Notes under the pieces: generated by a model
Told to the model about the DNA's origin: nothing
What the model saw: the letters and a program-made list of their open reading frames with translations, nothing else
Database searches by the model: none
Source: an uncultured Bacteroidota bacterium
GTDB taxonomy: Bacteria > Bacteroidota > Bacteroidia > UKL13-3
Assembly (NCBI GenBank): GCA_903898215.1
Contig: CAIUEQ010000336.1
Span: 1 to 5,941 of the forward strand
DNA: 5,941 nt
Reading direction: 5' to 3'
Made by a program: the position numbers and the translations under genes
Shown: positions 4,563 to 5,941 of the stretch, piece after piece
Layout of the letters: each line of letters opens with the position of its first letter
Numbering within the stretch: position 1 is the first letter of the stretch

Positions 4563-5941
4563 ATGACAAAAGAAATTTCAAAAACATACGATCCAACAAG
4601 TATCGAAGATAAATGGTATAGCTATTGGCTTGCCAATAAGTATTTTCATTCAGAACCTGATGAACGTGAGCCATACACCATTGTAATTCCACCACCAAAT
4701 GTTACGGGAGTATTGCATATGGGGCATATGCTCAATAATACCATTCAGGATGTTCTTACTCGCAGAGCTCGAATGCAAGGTAAAAATGCTTGCTGGATTC
4801 CGGGAACCGATCATGCATCAATTGCTACAGAAGCAAAAGTTGTTCAGATGTTGCGTGAACGTGGAATTAAAAAATCAGATTTAAGCAGAGAAGATTTTTT
4901 GAAATATGCGTGGGAATGGAAAGAGAAATACGGAGGAATCATTCTTGATCAATTAAAGAAACTTGGAGCCAGTTGCGATTGGGAACGGACACGTTTCACG
5001 ATGGAACCAAAACTAAGTGAAGCGGTAATTAATGTGTTCATCGACCTATATGAAAAAGGATTGATCTATCGCGAACTTCGAATGGTTAACTGGGATCCGC
5101 AAGGCAAAACAGCTTTGAGTGATGAAGAAGTGATTCATAAAGATGTTAACTCAAAATTATATTATATAAAATATGCGCTGGTAGAGTCGTTTCATGAAAC
5201 GTCTCTAAAGAATGGTGTTCAGGGAAAAGATTTTATCACCATTGCAACCACTCGTCCTGAAACGATATTAGCAGATACAGCCATTTGTGTTAATCCAAAA
5301 GATGAGCGTTTTATTCATCTAATTGGAAAGAAAGTTTTAGTCCCTTTTATCAATCGTGAAATTGAAATTATTGCTGATGAATATGTTGCCACCGATTTTG
5401 GTACAGGTTGCTTAAAAGTTACTCCCGCGCATGATAAGAACGATTACGAATTAGGAAAAAAATACAACTTAGAAGTAATTGATATTTTAACGGAGGAAGG
5501 TTTCTTGAACGAGAAAGCTTTGGATGCTCGATATATTGGAAAAGATCGTTTCGCTGTGAGAAAGCAAATAACAATCGATCTTGAAGAAGCCGGTCATATT
5601 GAAAAAATCGAAGAATATAAAAATCAAGTTGGAACGAGTGAACGAACCGGTGCTGTTATTGAGCCACGTTTAACTTTACAGTGGTGGATCGATATGAAAA
5701 AGTTCATCGCAAAAAATCCACAAGTATTGGATGCCGTGATGAATGATGAGATACAATTTCATCCTGCCAATATGAAAAACACCTACAAGCATTGGATTGA
5801 TGGTATTAAGGATTGGTGTATCAGCCGTCAGCTTTGGTGGGGACAACAAATTCCTGCATGGTATGATGAGCATGGAAATTTTGTTGTTGCAAAAACACAT
5901 GATGAAGCTATTGAAAAATATAACATCAAACATCAAACATC
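4563..5941 (+). CDS. valS: Valyl-tRNA synthetase, N-terminal half (runs off right edge)
   Basis: ValRS charges tRNA-Val with valine in the cytoplasm and hydrolyses mischarged Thr-tRNA-Val in its CP1 editing domain. The frame is open from the ATG at 4563 to the edge: 459 codons plus two bases, about half of the usual 870-950 residues. Visible in order are YDPTSIEDKWY (9-19), the class I motif PPPNVTG (43-49) with the HIGH box as HMGH (52-55), the ValRS block GTDHASIATEAKVV, and NWDPQGKTALSDEEV. The editing domain follows, with TTRPET (229-234) and GTGCLKVTPAHD (280-291). Return to the catalytic domain is marked by ISRQLWWGQQIPAWY (420-434). The KMSKS loop and anticodon domain lie beyond the window. 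The start gives the standard N-terminus even though almost no leader follows the candidate promoter. Near the edge, codons at 5922-5941 form a 7-bp tandem repeat. The gene is divergent from the secreted-protein operon. Confidence 0.97.
   Translation, partial: MTKEISKTYDPTSIEDKWYSYWLANKYFHSEPDEREPYTIVIPPPNVTGVLHMGHMLNNTIQDVLTRRARMQGKNACWIPGTDHASIATEAKVVQMLRERGIKKSDLSREDFLKYAWEWKEKYGGIILDQLKKLGASCDWERTRFTMEPKLSEAVINVFIDLYEKGLIYRELRMVNWDPQGKTALSDEEVIHKDVNSKLYYIKYALVESFHETSLKNGVQGKDFITIATTRPETILADTAICVNPKDERFIHLIGKKVLVPFINREIEIIADEYVATDFGTGCLKVTPAHDKNDYELGKKYNLEVIDILTEEGFLNEKALDARYIGKDRFAVRKQITIDLEEAGHIEKIEEYKNQVGTSERTGAVIEPRLTLQWWIDMKKFIAKNPQVLDAVMNDEIQFHPANMKNTYKHWIDGIKDWCISRQLWWGQQIPAWYDEHGNFVVAKTHDEAIEKYNIKHQT
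5922..5941 (+). repeat. 7-bp tandem repeat inside valS, cut by the window edge
   Basis: AACATCA is repeated almost three times (20 of 21 bases) up to the last base, so the full copy number cannot be seen. It encodes Asn-Ile-Lys-His-Gln-Thr-Ser. The period is not a multiple of three, so loss or gain of one unit would shift the valS frame. All codons in the cycle are sense codons, so the tract stays open in every plus-strand frame. Confidence 0.7.

Noticed and set aside
4699..4884. Plus-strand open frame of 61 codons
   Set aside because: It is an out-of-frame shadow within valS, whose own frame carries the HIGH box there.
5676..5936. Minus-strand open frame of 86 codons
   Set aside because: It is antisense to a conserved part of valS that includes the SRQLWWGQQIP block.

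Overview
The window is AT-rich DNA from a member of the Bacteroidota, most likely a Chitinophagales/Sphingobacteriales/Cytophagales-like environmental lineage. Four things point there. The trmD, rplS and valS products have a Bacteroidota character. One secreted protein ends in a type IX secretion (T9SS) C-terminal sorting domain. No gene has a convincing Shine-Dalgarno sequence. Candidate promoters resemble the Bacteroidota -33/-7 pattern (TTTG or T-tract, about 19 nt, TAnnTTTG) rather than sigma-70 boxes. The order within the phylum is an inference.

Layout. 1-368 (minus) is the 5' part of an unrecognised cysteine-rich exported protein that runs off the left edge. 369-654 is a divergent, very AT-rich intergenic region with candidate promoters for both flanking genes and an 18-bp perfect palindrome. 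655-1035 (plus) encodes a small XRE-type HTH regulator with a C-terminal coiled coil. 1086-1760 is trmD (tRNA m1G37 methyltransferase) and 1849-2196 is rplS (ribosomal protein L19), closed by a strong intrinsic terminator at 2217-2251. The next two genes are on the minus strand and form a translationally coupled pair, read right to left. The first (3941-4426) is a 161-aa cysteine-rich exported protein. The second (2274-3944) is a 556-aa T9SS cargo protein with beta-propeller-like repeats; its ATG overlaps the upstream TGA. From 4563 to the right edge on the plus strand is the N-terminal half of valS (valyl-tRNA synthetase).

The plus-strand genes are translation housekeeping functions: a tRNA modification that guards reading frame, a 50S protein and an aminoacyl-tRNA synthetase. 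The minus-strand pair is an accessory surface/secretion module set between them, convergent with rplS and divergent from valS. Each plus-strand gene appears to have its own promoter. The -7 elements upstream of the HTH gene, rplS and valS are nearly identical (TATTTT[A/C]GC). The trmD gene and the minus-strand pair share a second form (GTTTGTCGCT).

The observations most worth a second look are the coupled Cys-rich/T9SS gene pair, the repeated promoter element, the almost leaderless valS start, and a 7-bp tandem repeat beginning inside valS at the right edge. I found no CRISPR array, RNA gene, transposase or phage gene.
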